Part shown: positions 33,776-44,882 of the stretch, piece after piece | Layout: the number at the start of each line of letters is the position of its first letter | How positions within the stretch are numbered: the stretch's first letter is position 1 | From: Gaeumannomyces sp. JS-464 | Taxonomy: Eukaryota; Ascomycota; Sordariomycetes; Magnaporthales; Magnaporthaceae | Direction of reading: 5' to 3' | Assembly (NCBI GenBank): GCA_002197995.1 | Contig: NGZR01000001.1 | Location: forward strand, 9,114,001-9,178,000 | DNA: 64,000 bases | Notes under the pieces: generated by a model | The model's input: the letters and a program-made list of their open reading frames with translations, nothing else | Told to the model about the DNA's origin: nothing | Database searches by the model: none | Position numbers and translations under genes: made by a program

Positions 33776-34171
33776 CTGTCTGCCCCTAATGAAGCGATGA
33801 TAGACGAAGTGGGCGTCGTAGAAAGACGGGGAAGATCTGATTTGGATACAGCGGAAGTATATAAGATACATAATGTCTACAAAGAATAGAAATATGTGCA
33901 AGCATGTGGGAAGGAAAATGACGTCCAAGGTATGTACAGTGAAGAGTCAAAATCGAGGGCCACAGGCGCTCAAATATGACGGACAGGGTCGTGTGCTTTT
34001 TCACGCTCCTTTGCACATTGGAGGAGCATAGGGATATATGACCAAACTGTGTCGAGGGATAAAAGGAGTTCAAAAAGGGGGAACAAAAAAGACGAGGAAA
34101 AGCAACAAAGTAAAAGACATCAAACGCGAGAAGCGAACGACAAAGAACCCCCGAGCAGGTATCGGCTTCGC
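33776..34171. other. Convergent intergenic gap
   Basis: About 400 bp between two 3' ends, A-rich near 34080-34140. No gene seen. Confidence 0.5.
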
Positions 34172-35024
34172 TTAGCGGGAGAGATCGATGGTGATGGAAC
34201 CCCCGTTCGAAAAACCCTGGCAGCCACCGGTGGGGTTGCCGTCGTGGGTGCCGTAGGTGGCGTGGGGCTGGCTGCCAGGCTGGCAGTCCTTGAGGTTGTA
34301 GCTCTTGGAGGCGCCGCAGGTGTTGCCGCTCTTGCAGACGAAGACGCACTTGCTCATGTTGGACGTGCAGCCGCCGCCCGTCTTGATGCTCATGGGGTTC
34401 CCGTCCCATGCGGACCAGGCGGCTGACGTCGACGGTACCGTACTGGCCCGTTGTGAACTCGCCCCAGGTGTTGTAGATCTGGCCGATGCTGGACAGCTTG
34501 GTGTTGCGGTTGTACAAGCCCGCCCAGCCGCCGCTGATGCCGTTGGCCATGGACACGGTGACCGAGTCGCCGGCCTTTGCGAGCGTGTACGAGATCTTGG
34601 GCCTCCGGACGTTCATGAAGGACGACTGGTAGTCGCCGGGCGGCATGTGCCAGACGATGACGTTGATGGGGCACGACGGGTTGGAGCGGTTGATGAACTT
34701 GAACTTGTTGGGCCCCTGGGTGCCGATCCACATGTTGTTGTTCTTGCTCGTCGGGTTGGCGCCCTGCCCGGCCATGCCGATCTTGGACATGTGCTCGCAG
34801 TCGGCCTTGGCCAGGCCCTTGACCGGGGAGCTGCAGCTGAAGGCGCGCTTTTCGATGCCGACGACGGTGCCGTTGTACCTGATGGCAGGGTGGGGTTTAG
34901 CATGTGAGCCTGGCAGAGTGTGGGAGTTCTCGATGTTGTGGTTAACTCACTCGACGTGGTGCGGGATGTAGGTCGCCGCGGCCGTGGCGACCAGGCCTAG
35001 GAGGGCTGCGGTGGAGAAGAGCAT
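34172..35024 (-). CDS. Secreted cysteine-rich protein, 'effector 5'-like
   Basis: Small extracellular protein of about 260 residues. Exon 1 is 35024-34951 and exon 2 is 34878-34172; the 72-bp intron splits a Glu codon (HHVE|YNGT). Signal peptide MLFSTAALLGLVATAAA, then a short propeptide and a KR site (VVGIEKR) before AFSCSSPVKGLAKADCEHM. The body has WIGTQGPNKFKFINRS, PINVIVWHMPPGDYQSSFM, SVTVSMANGISGGWAGLY and WGEFTTGQYGTVDVSRLV. The end is Cys-rich with CVFVCKSGNTCG and GGCQGFSNGG. I recall similar proteins annotated as 'effector 5' in several fungi; the function is unknown. A CCC run at 34405-34407 carries one extra base on the plus strand, so DVSRLVRM and GNPMSIKTG are in different frames. 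AA9 monooxygenase was considered and rejected. Confidence 0.75.
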
Positions 35025-36429
35025 GGTTGGATGCGATGGCTTCAGGGGGTAATCGAATATGGGGTTCTAGTGATGGGAGGCGAAGTCACAACTTCGATTT
35101 ATGAGCAAACTCGTAGTGGGGGCGTGACCGTAGAGATATCAGAGGCTGGTCTGTCTCGGATGTGGAATGCTCGCGATGGTTCGCTTCTCTCCCACCCGGA
35201 CGTGCTCGAGAACACGCCCATACTTATACACGGCCAGTTCCCTCAATAGCCTCATGTTTGTCAGCTCTTTTACCTTGCCAGCAGGCTCGGTCACGGTACG
35301 ATGACTTCGTTCCCCTTTTCCGCTCTGGCATCCATCATTTTCGGAGCTATTCGCGGGATAGCCAACAAGTGGTAAGGCGAATATTCGACCCGAAGGGGTT
35401 CGGTAAGTACGGCCACCCGAAGGAATGCTCATTAAAGCTCAATCCGGAGACATTTCGGCAGGCCCGAGGCTAGCTGAACCGCGAACCCGCGGATGACATG
35501 GTCTGGTGGTGTCAACTAGAGGCGCCCCTGACGGTGGCTCATTCCAATTCGCATCCTTCTCCGGCCGGCGAGAAATATTACCAAGCTGATAGGATTTAGA
35601 TCGGGCCGTTCACAGGTCACCGAAACCCATACTGAACGACAAGGGCGTGCCGCTACTTGGCGGCTAGCACCTTTATTGGCAGTCATTACAATGACTGACC
35701 TGACATCTTGACATGCGTCGGGGGCCATCGCAGCACCTCCACTGCCCTGCATGGTACCTTGCAGAGATCTCATCGGGGATCGCGCATGTGCAGCAGTCTG
35801 GAACGTGGCCCGGGGACTGTGGTGTAACCATTTATTGATCCTTCTGTCGGGTGACGCCGTCAGCACCTCGGTCTTCGAATCCGGTGGCCTGGGAGATAAC
35901 TGTGGCTTGACGAAGGATCTGAAGGCCCGGATTTGTCGGACTAGCTCGCCCCTGGGGCGCAGCTGGGTGCTCGGCTTTACCAGCAGCACAAAAGGGGGAA
36001 ACAATGTTGGTTTTGGTCGTCGGTGGTGTGAGAACTCAAATCGGGGTTAAGATCCCTGCATATTACACCTGACGACAATTGATGGGGCGCCAGCCCTACA
36101 TAAAGAGGCACCCGAAGCTTGTATTATCGCCGAGATAGGAACTAGGGTTCTACAATCGGTTAATGAATCCACTCTAATCTTGAGGTTAGAGCAGCTCGGT
36201 GCCCAAAAGATTACAGGGGTGGGCGGTAAACAGCACAACAAGTGCTAAGCCCAGCCGAAGGCAAGGTCTTCCTTGGCGAACCAAAATGCTCCCTTGGAAA
36301 AGAATACAGTGAGCGAAACTTGGGAGACAAATTCCATTTTCCCCGTTCAAGGCGCTCACGGTACCGGAAAACCGCCCGAGCTTACGCTGCTGGGCTCTTG
36401 TCCGGCGCAGCCCGTCTTCTCCTCGGCCG
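35025..36429. other. Intergenic, no gene seen
   Basis: 1.4 kb between the start of the effector-like gene and the end of the GH92 gene. Short AT-richer patches (36050-36240) have no recognisable coding or repeat structure. Confidence 0.55.
35222..35229 (-). promoter_or_regulatory. TATA-like box of the effector-like gene
   Basis: On the minus strand GTGTATAAGTATGG lies about 200 bp upstream of the ATG at 35024. Confidence 0.4.
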
Positions 36430-38787
36430 TCATGACGAACTCGAGTTCTTGGCCGAGAAGAACTGGTCGAAGTCAATGCGGCACCGGCCCATGGACTTGC
36501 CGTCCAGCTTCAGGTCGTCGACAAACGCGCGCGCGCCGTCTGGGATGGTGCTGTTGAGGCCGGCGGGGTCGAAGCCCGTGACGGTGACGCACACGTCGCC
36601 CAGCAGCTCGTTGTGGACCGTGTAGCCCGGCACAAAGGGCGACAGCACCAGCATCTCGGCGGAGGCGGGCACGGGGTAGAAGCCCAGCATGTACCAGACC
36701 ACCAGGCTCGACATGGCGGCGTTGTCGTCGTTGCCGGGCGAGCCGCCGCGCGTGAGGTTGAAGTTGTCGAGCACGATGCGGCGCGACCGGCGCACCGAGC
36801 TGCCGGGCAGGCCGACGTGGTGGAACAGCGACGGCGTCTGGAAGCTGGGCTCGTTGCCAACGACGTTGTAGCCCGCGTCGAAGAAGTGGCGCAGGCGCGC
36901 GGCGAAGGTGTCGTTGCCGCCCAGCAGCCGCACCAGCCCGGCCCCGTCGTGTGGCGCATAGAAGCTGTACTCCCACGACGAGCTCTCGTGGCCGCCGTAG
37001 ACGTTTGTGGCCTGCAGGCTGCACGGCCGCGTCGCGTTGCGGTCGCGCGGCGAGCAGTCGACCGGGTCCGACGGCAGGAACGTGCCGTTGGCGAGCCGCC
37101 GCGCCACGAAGCCGCGGAACCCGTCCGACTCGAGCGCCGTGTTGTAGTTGGTGTCGTACCGGAGGCTGCGGTCCAGCAGCGGCTGCCACATCTCGCGCGG
37201 CTTGCCCAGCGCCCGCCCAGCCATGCCGGCCGCGAAATCGCCAAAGGCGTACTCGAGCCCGCGGCTGAACTCGCGCGTGTGCTGGCCGACGGCGTCGCTC
37301 TCGAGGAAGCCGTAGGGGATGTAGCCCAGGCGGTTGTAGGCCTCGTTGTTGCGGCCCTCGTAGTCCCAGTTGGGCGGCGTGGCGTCGACGTCGTGCGCGA
37401 GCGCGGCCCAGTAGTCGTCCATGCTGACGCCGAGCTCGGCCGCGCGGGCCCCGTACTTGACCACAAAGTCGGCCACCACGGGCACGCCGTTGTTGCCGCC
37501 CTGCACCCAGCCCTTGACGTTGTTGGCGCGGCACTCGGGCAGCCAGCCTTCGCGCCGCCAGCCGTCAATGTACGAATCGGTGATCTGCGCCATGTCGCGG
37601 GGCGAGGTCAGCGCCATTAGCGGGAACAGCGTGCGGTACGTGTCCCAGCTGCAGTACAGGCCGTCGAAATAGGGGTGCGCCGAGTCTGTGTATGGCGGCG
37701 GCGCGTCCCCCGTGGCGTTGTTAGGCGACAGGAAGGTGCGGTACAAGTTGGTATAAAAAGCCGCCGCATGTAATCGGGCGTGCCGTCAGCCAGTTCGATG
37801 CGACGCAGTTTATCCTCCCAAAGCGCATTGCTGTCCACCACCAGCTTGTCGAAATCAGGCGCCGGGATCTGCGCCTCGAGGTTCTCGCACGCCTTGGCCG
37901 CCGACACGAACGAGACGCCCCGGCGCACGACCACGGTCCCGTTGGTGGCTCCGAAGCGCACTATGGCGCCCGCGTGCGTCGGCTGCGTGAGCGCCGGGTT
38001 GCGCCGGCGCTCGGCCCAGGGCGAGAAGCGCCAGGCGGCCGTGTCGTTGCGCCGCGCGTCCCAGCCCTCGGGATTGGCGCCCCAGAAAGCGTAGTCGGTC
38101 ACCTTTCCCGAGACGGACAGGTCGACGCACTGGAAGGCCGCGTACCGGAATATGCTGGGCCCGAAGCTGCTGAACCACGTGCCGTTCATGAGGATGCGCT
38201 GGGCGGCCCAGTCGACCTGCATCTCGCCGTGGTTGAACGAGTGCGTGCCGTCCGTGGTCCAGTCCAGCACCAGGGTCGGGGCGATGCCGGCCGGGAAGGT
38301 GTAGCGCTCCAGCGACGCGCCCTGCGTAGACGCGGCCTCGACCAGCACGCCGTTGACCAGCGGGGTGCTAAAGTAGCCCGGGAATCCCTGGTCCTTGGCG
38401 CCGTCGCCGTCGCGCCGCAGACCGCGGGCCGTCTCGATCGTCGGGCAGGAGGCAAAGTCGCCGCACACGACGGGCATGATGCTGTACTGGCCGTAGCTGC
38501 CGTCGGCGCTGCCCGTGCCCGAGTCGTGCAGCGGCGACAGCCCCTTGACGATCTCGGTGGACTCGGACACGTAGCCGGCCGGCGCATAGCCGGCGACGTT
38601 GATGGTCACCTTGGCCATGCCGAACGGCACCGACGCCCCCGCGAAAACGTTGCCTGGATCGCTGTTTTGCGGCCGTGCCCGCGAACACGTCGACGAACTG
38701 CGTCAGCGGCCCGGGCGTCACGGCAGTCGATGCCGCGGCGACGACGAGCGGCAAGGCCGCAGTGCATAATTGGCAGCGAAACCTCAT
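36430..38787 (-). CDS. Secreted GH92 alpha-mannosidase, two frame breaks
   Basis: Calcium-dependent exo-alpha-mannosidase of family GH92, expected to trim N-glycan or cell-wall mannose outside the cell. Single exon of about 785 residues. Signal peptide MRFRCQLCTAALPLVVAAAS, then TQFVDVFAGT and the N-terminal beta-sandwich (GNVFAGASVPFGMAKVTINV). The (alpha/alpha)6 catalytic part has YFDGLYCSWDTYRTLFPL, WVQGGNNGVPVVADFVVKYG, YGGHESSSWEYSFYAPHD, GNEPSFQTPSLFHHVGLPG and the late family motif NDDNAAMSSLVVWYMLGFYPV. Two frame breaks: A-run at 38665-38668 (TTTT on plus; one extra or two missing) between VDVFAGT and NSDPGNVF, and T-run at 37755-37759 (one short) between DYMRRLF and YTNLYRTFLSP. Otherwise intact and GC-rich, so I treat it as one gene. 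Confidence 0.88.
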
Positions 38788-39468
38788 GGCTGTCGTGTGG
38801 CTGGGAAGGACGCCGTGCTGGCGATGATGTCGGCGGACAACGCCATCGAGAACGCTGCGGTTAGCGACGAAGACATATTAAGGGCGTGCGGGGGGCGCCA
38901 GAGTCGGGGAAAAGAGCGGCAACGCCGGGCCCGATTCAATATGGGATATGGTTTGATAACGGACTGTTAAGATCGGCCGACGTGAGGGGTTGGTGGCATT
39001 CCCGCCCGCAGCGTGACGTCGGTACGATGCCACAGCATGAATCTTGTGTGCTTTTCCGAGGGGCGTTTCCCCTCTCGCAGGCTTCCTTACATCCCCAAAA
39101 GTGTTGACTGCTTGCGAGGCGCGCAGGTTACAAGCAAACCTTACTTAGAGCTGTCAGTCGATCCGAACTCGCCTCCATTGCTGCTTTCTAGGATGCCTGC
39201 CGGCTGCGACATTCCGGGGCCGAAGAGACTCCAGATCCTGGTGCAGATCAGCGGAGCTGCAGAGATTAGAGCACAAGCAGTAGGTAGGAGCAGCGCCAGC
39301 CCCTTCGCAATGGCGACCCGCGTCGTTTGGCGAGCGGCGATGACTCGGCGCACAGATAAGCTTAGACGAGTAATCAAAAGGGGTCGTTTGATATTTAATT
39401 AACCTTATAATTCTTCGAACTCTTCTGTAGTGCGCTTTTGAAGCTGTGGCCCCGTTTGCATTTGTTAC
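38788..39468. other. Intergenic
   Basis: 680 bp between the GH92 start and the 3' end of the membrane-protein gene. Nothing recognised. Confidence 0.5.
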
Positions 39469-41213
39469 TCAAAAGTGCGGAATTATGTCTGACCACTCGG
39501 GGGTTCGATAAGCAGACAGTGGCATCTCCCTAACACCGACAAAGGCCTCGATGACAATAAAAACACGGGCAAATACTAAGCTAAATCCACATATGAAAAC
39601 CACGGTTCCTAGCAGAAGGCTCTGCCAGAGAGGCTTCTTGCCATCCATCCAGTGCTCCCAAAACTGGTTCAGCCTCCGGAACCTCGCAACCAGAAAGTTC
39701 AGCATGACCCAAAGTCCTCCGCAGAAAGTGATATAGGATGCAGAGGCTCGCCATATCCACTTCTCAGCTTCGCTTGAGAAGTAGTCGTTCCAAGCGGCGG
39801 CGTGGATGCCACCGTAGCAGAAGTTGGCGAGCCACAGCACCATGCCCACAACGAGGCCATCTACATGCGAAGAAGGTCGTCAGATGGCCAGTTGCCAATA
39901 TAATCGGCGACAAGCTGCTCTGGTCTGAGATGTGTGCAGCGTGTTCCATCCGCGAGGTTGTGCACCAGGCTAGACCTCCCCTCAAGAAGCAGCGGGTAGT
40001 GTTGCAAGGAATGGAGGACGTAGTCCCATCTCGCGCGGTCACCGGGTGATAGGCAGGAGTCCTCTGGGCGTGAGTTGACCACTCGCGGGCGTCTCTCGAA
40101 GAAAGCAGTTCCCTTCTCCTTCTCGCGCTGGGATTGGACTTGGGCAAGACAAGAGGCTGGTGCTTGCTCAATCTCTCCTGGAGCCCCAGGCCCCACAGTC
40201 GCTATTGGCGTCTTGGGGTCATCCGAATCGTTGGGGTCGGTCGAGGTCTGCTGCGCGAGCGGAGGCGTATAGTTTCCAACTCTGGGGTTTTTGAGTAGAG
40301 GCTGAGATGAGCGAAGAGGGTCTTAATGATTGTTTGGGACTGCACCCTCTTCGGGTCGACGCAGCCGCTAATCTCACTGCTGCAGTACATGAAGGCAGCA
40401 AGCGGGAGGAGGCTTTGGTCTCGGATGATCAGGGGCTCTCGCGGTAGCAGGGGCTTATGCCACCAGAACAGGTACATCGCGAATGCACACAGTCTGTACG
40501 TGTGCTCCAGGTCAGTTACCAAACACAAACGTCGAATCCACCAGGGCACATGGCATATTCTCGGAGACTCACACATGAGCAACAGTGTTCACTTCTACCA
40601 AGGTCACCGGCAAGCGGGCAGCGAGTCTCCCGAGTACCTGAACAAGCATCCAGGTTGCTTGTAGAAGCACCATGGCCTTTGCGAGGTCGTTGGCCTTGCT
40701 CTTGTCTTCTATCTCGGCGCGACTGACGTCTGGGATATGGCCGCAGCGCGCGAGGAGAACCATGCCTCGAGCCGTGAGAGTGAGTCGTACCGGAGTTTGG
40801 CTCTCCTGCTCTTTCGGGGTGTTGACAGCTTTTCGAGTCCAGGGAACTCGAAGGCAAACCCCCCAGTGCATGCAAAAAAGCTGTGTGTCATGGTCCATTC
40901 GGGCCCTGCCGAGCCATTCCGCGATGCCTTGGCTTCGTTCACCAGGGTCCGCAGTAACCTTGCGGACGACCACTGCCTCCAAGCCGTGAAGACGACAAGC
41001 TCGGGTGCGTAGATGCCCGCGATGACCCATTTGGCACTGAGGAGTGCCTCTTGGGCTGCGGTCTGGTTCGCTGGTGGGACATTGAAGTGTAGGGCCGACC
41101 ACAACGCAAAGGACGAGTGTTAGGATGGAGGAAACAAGGAGTGAAATGGTGCCTCGGCCGTGCGGGTCGCTGACGTACCCGACCACCACCGAGTCGACGG
41201 TGGCGTTTGTCAT
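39469..41213 (-). CDS. Fungal multi-pass membrane protein of unknown function, four frame breaks
   Basis: A conserved filamentous-ascomycete membrane protein that I recognise by its pattern but that has no known activity. The start is MTNATVDSVVVGYVSDPHGRG (an upstream ATG at 41237 is possible). Then ISLLVSSILTLVLCV, WSALHFNVPPANQ, AKWVIAGIYAPELVVFTAWRQW, WTMTHSFFACTGGFAFEFPG, VRLTLTARGMVLLARCGHIPD, KANDLAKAMVLLQATWMLVQ, a 70-90 bp intron after VEVNTVAH, CAFAMYLFWWHKPLLPREP, a soluble loop, and three C-terminal membrane spans (GMVLWLANFCYGGIH, ASYITFCGGLWVMLNFLVA, SLLLGTVVFICGFSLVFARV). Frame breaks near 41096, 40816, 40287 and 39865, mostly at short homopolymers. Four breaks in one gene could mean a dying gene, but coding sense is continuous throughout. 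Confidence 0.7.
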
Positions 41214-41928
41214 GGTGCTACACGTAGAAAAGGGCATGATTATAACGAGATTAACTAGAAGGGATATGGGAGTGGGTTTCGAATTAAAGCCAACAGATGA
41301 AGAATCGATCTACACAGTAGAGCTGGACTCGGCGTTATGTCGAACTACACACCACCCAGTAATGGGCTACACGCATGTGGATTACTGGACGGCCGATAGG
41401 CGCCTGCAGAGGACCTGCAGGCTGGACCTGCAGGTTACCATTATTAGTTTAATAATCCACTGGTGTCCACGGTCCTTTGTTTCGCTTGTTTGTCAACGGC
41501 AGTGGGACGTAGCCTCATCACAGACCTCCTCGGCGGCTACCTATGTACACGCACGGCCAATTCCTTGGGCCTGTTCCTTCACTGTTTTGACTGGAACCCC
41601 GCCATTGGAGGCCTTGCGCTCCCACCCCACCACACACCAGCTTGGCGGGCCCACATGAGTTCGATTTTTACTGGCTGGGACGCGCCGCGTCAATGTTCTG
41701 GCGAACAAGCGCCGCCATATGCGTGCTTTTAGCGCCCACGGCTTCTAATTTTGCCGAGGCCTCCAGCCCTTTCGGCCTCCACCATGGCATCAAAAGGCGG
41801 CGGGGGACGGGACGGGGCGTCTCGCCAGGCGCGTCCCTTGTTTCGACAACCCATCTCGCAGCCATCAATCACCTCCTCCATTCGATTTCCTCTCCCCCAA
41901 GCTGGCATTCCCTTGCCTGTTCCAAGCG
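41214..41928. other. Intergenic with TA-richer stretch
   Basis: Contains an AT-rich segment (41230-41470) and three closely spaced CCTGCAGG-like sites at about 41404-41436. No gene supported before the ATG at 41929. Confidence 0.45.
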
Positions 41929-43100
41929 ATGGGAAGAAACGCCCAAGGTCCCGCCCGAGATGGGTATTTGACATGGGCCGAGATTGGTAAGTTGCTGCGA
42001 CGGAAACTTGCGTGAGGGCGTGCGGTTTGCGCCATGGCGACAAAGGCTAACCTTGTCGTACTTTCCCCGCAGCCACCTGGCAACGGTATGTAGATTCGGC
42101 GATTTGTTTGGAAGGAATGTACCTCTAACAATGAGGTCGCGCACCCGCACAGAGATAACGAGTTTATTCTGACTGGCTACTGGTACGTCCTGCGCCTTGC
42201 CTGCCCAGCTGTTTGATCGCACCTAACATTTCTCCATCGCAGACGCGCTTCGTTTTCTTACATCACTTCGATATGGAGCATTTTTACTGTCCACAATGAG
42301 ACTGGCATGCCTACCATCTTCCTACCGCAATCGTAAACACCGAACCGATCAGCGACTAACAAGTACAAGCAACACATTTGGTCACATCTGCTGGGCGCTC
42401 TCCTCTTCGCCGGCCTCTTCGCCCGCTTCTTCATCCTCTCCCACCTGGCGGATGGGGTGAGAACCGAGGATGGGGTTGCTCTGGGTGTTTACTACATGGC
42501 CGTAGTTGTGTGCTTCGTCCTGTCGACCTCATTCCACACCTTCTCCGACCACAGCCCAGAGATACACAAGCTAGGCAACGAGCTCGATCACCTGGGTATC
42601 GTCTTCGTCATGTGGGCACCGGCGTGTCGGTCGCTCACTTCGCCTTCTACTGCCACCCGACCATCCGCAACGTCTACCTCGCCCTGCTCACCGCCACCGC
42701 CATCGGCTGCGGCATCTTTACCCTACAGCCAAAGTTCCGACAGCCATCCTACCGGCTTGTTCGCTTCCTGATGTATGCCCTGCTGGGCACCAGCCTGTTC
42801 ACTCCCGTCGTTCAGGGGCTCCACAGGCTCGGCTGGCAGCGACTAGACGAGATGGCGGGACTCGGCTCCTTTTTTGGCCTCGCGGTGGTCAACTTCTCCG
42901 GCTCGGCCGTATACGCCATGCGCATCCCCGAGCGATGGTTCCCTGGCCGCTTCGATCTGCTCGGCCAGAGCCACAACTGGATGCACCTCCTGGTCGTCAC
43001 GGGCGCCCTGATCAGGCTCCATGGGCTGGTGGAAGTGGTGGGCCGGTGGCAGGGGTACGACGGCGCCGCGCTGGACGGCTTTTGTGCCAGACTCGACTGA
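41929..43100 (+). CDS. PAQR/hemolysin-III family seven-span membrane protein, degraded or mis-sequenced
   Basis: Adiponectin-receptor/Izh-like protein, usually linked to lipid, ceramide or zinc homeostasis. Small 5' exons rebuild the family signature: 41929-41986 (MGRNAQGPARDGYLTWAEI), 42073-42085 (ATWQR) and 42153-42182 (RDNEFILTGY), followed by SFSYITSIWSIFTVHNETG. The main part has HIWSHLLGALLFAGLFA, YYMAVVVCFVLSTSFHTFSDHS with the His metal ligand, LGNELDHLGIVFVMW, VAHFAFYCHPTIRNVY, FLMYALLGTSLFTPVVQG and GQSHNWMHLLVVTGALIRLH with the second His pair. Problems: joining exon 3 to exon 4 makes a TGA; the junction near 42300-42370 has no good GT donor; and one G is missing at 42613-42615. 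The C-terminal half is clean. May be a pseudogene. Confidence 0.7.
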
Positions 43101-43974
43101 GTAATCAAGCAGAATGTGTGTTCTACCACCGGCGATAAGTCTAGCCCGTCAATGTGCAGGGTGTCAACGTGAAATTGACGCGCCTTGGGACTTTGGACGC
43201 GATGAAAGCTGCGCCACGCCATCCGCCGCCGCGTCGGCGACGCTAATGATGTCGAGGGAGTCGACCCCTGGTGGATACAAGGCGCAGGTGGATTCTTTGG
43301 CTCGTTGATCGCGGCTGGATTATCAGCGTCCGGGCTCGATGATCAACAGCGGCTGACATCCACGGCTGACCCCGTGTTTAGTATATCAACGCCACCAGGG
43401 GATTGGTCCGGAGGCAGTGCATGCGGCTCTCGAGCTTTTGCGGGAAAGGTATCGCCCAGCAAGGGCGATGTCCCTGCTCAGATCCAGACCCCTGTCTCGC
43501 TGTCGTACCATGGTACATTCTGATAGGCCGATGGGTTACGAGGACATAGCTCACTAAGGGCCATTACGAAGGGATTTGAGACATTGGCCAACGGACGCTT
43601 GCCAAAAGCTGAGCCACGATGCTAGATCGACAATCTATCAAATATTTCTAACTTTTGCGGAGATGGCGGGGTCTGGCTGTATAGGCCGAAGCCATGGAGC
43701 CGCAGTAAGCCCCTGGAATCGCGCAAACGACGTAGATGATGATCGCGCGATGGCTTCAGTCCAGAGGAGGGCTAATTTTAGAAGATACGAACGTAAATAC
43801 AGTAAAGGAGGCCATTCACGTCGAAGGCCACCAAGTACAAAAGCAACGGCGATGGCACTGGATTTCGAAACTTGTCATCTCAGAACATCATCAACAACAA
43901 CAGCAACACAACACAACCACCTCACCAAACAACAATCGCGACAATATTTCCCCCAATCTCAGGCATCAGCAACA
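43101..43974. other. Intergenic, promoter side of the repeat-protein gene
   Basis: No gene seen. The last 120 bp before the ATG is rich in CAA/ACA, a common leader composition. Confidence 0.5.
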
Positions 43975-44882
43975 ATGGCGACCCTCAAGGCCACTTTTCT
44001 CTTCCTCCTGCCTCTCGTCTCCGTCGTGGCCGCGGTTCCGACTCCCACCACCGACGACCGCCCCATCACTGACGAGGCTGATGTGAATGCTGGTTTTGGG
44101 TCTGAGTCCGCCGACGGAGACACTCAAAGTCGCACGGCGGCAGCCCACTAACAACCCTCCCCCATACGCTCCGCACCCGCCCCCAGCCCCTCCCCTCCCA
44201 TCCCTCTTCCCCCGACCCCTGTTCAGCCCCCGGTCTACGTCTGGCCGCCGGCCCGCCCGGACTCCCCGATCCTCCCCGCGCCTGGATACGATAACCAAAA
44301 CACCAACACCAATACTCAGGCGAAGACGACCAAGAAGAGCAAGCACGGCAGGCGATCCACGCCCACGGTGCCCGAGATTGCGCGGCGCCAGCCCACCAAC
44401 AACCCGCCTCCGCGCTACCTGCCGGTGCAGCCGCCACCCCGACGATCCCACTCCCTCCCGTCCCGGGCCCGAACCCGCCCGCCTACGTCTGGCCGCCGGC
44501 CCGCCCGGATTCTCCAATCCTTCCCGCGCCAGATTATAACAACCAAAACACAAACACTAACACGCAGGCAAAGAAGACTAAGAAGAGCAAGCAGAGCAGG
44601 CGGTCCACGCCCGAGGTTGCGAAGCGCGAGCCCAGCGGCAACCCTCCGCGCTACCTGCCCATGCAGCCACCGCCGCCCACCATCCCTCTGCCCCCGATTC
44701 CGGGTCAGAACCAGCAGAACAACAACAACAACCCGCCCGCATACGTCTGGCCTCCGGCGCGTCAGGACTCTCCGGTCCTGCTTGCCCCGCAGTATCCGGC
44801 AAACACCAACACTAACACCAACACGCAGGCGAAGAAGACTACCAACGCTAAGAAGCACGGTGGGCGGAGGCACACTATCTAG
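43975..44882 (+). CDS. Secreted proline-rich protein with three long tandem repeats and dibasic sites
   Basis: Unknown secreted protein of about 300 residues. Signal peptide MATLKATFLFLLPLVSVVAA, then a short acidic spacer. The body is three repeats of about 83-86 residues. Each runs: (Y/V)YVWPPAR(P/Q)DSPILPAP; a linker rich in Asn/Thr (NQNTNTNTQAK); a Lys-rich stretch KKTKKSKH ending in RR; STPEVA(R/K)R; then NPPRYLPVQPPP and TIPLPP. The RR and KR pairs (AKR, ARR, SRR, GRR) resemble kexin cleavage sites, so the protein may be cut into repeated peptides; this is inference. Frame breaks at 44124-44130, 44209-44213 (one C short) and 44437-44440 (one C short) hide the gene from simple ORF calls, but the repeats agree across them. 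The last repeat ends GGRRHTI and TAG. No homolog is recognised. Confidence 0.65.
44236..44879 (+). repeat. Three coding repeats of about 250 bp
   Basis: Equivalent TACGTCTGG (Tyr-Val-Trp) positions are at 44236, 44484 and 44742. The spacing is 248 and 258 bp; adding the one base that appears to be missing gives 249, a whole number of codons. Copies 1 and 2 are more alike than either is to copy 3. Confidence 0.85.

Noticed and set aside
34172..35024. AA9 (GH61) lytic polysaccharide monooxygenase
   Set aside because: The mature N-terminus is not His and no copper-site pattern is seen; the sequence fits the effector-like family.
36473..37620. Several frames of about 335-353 codons on both strands inside the GH92 gene
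   Set aside because: Arg/Ala-rich shadows of high-GC coding sequence; only the frame with GH92 motifs is real.
43975..44882. Classical alpha-type mating pheromone precursor
   Set aside because: No short WCxxPGQ-like repeat; units are far too long.
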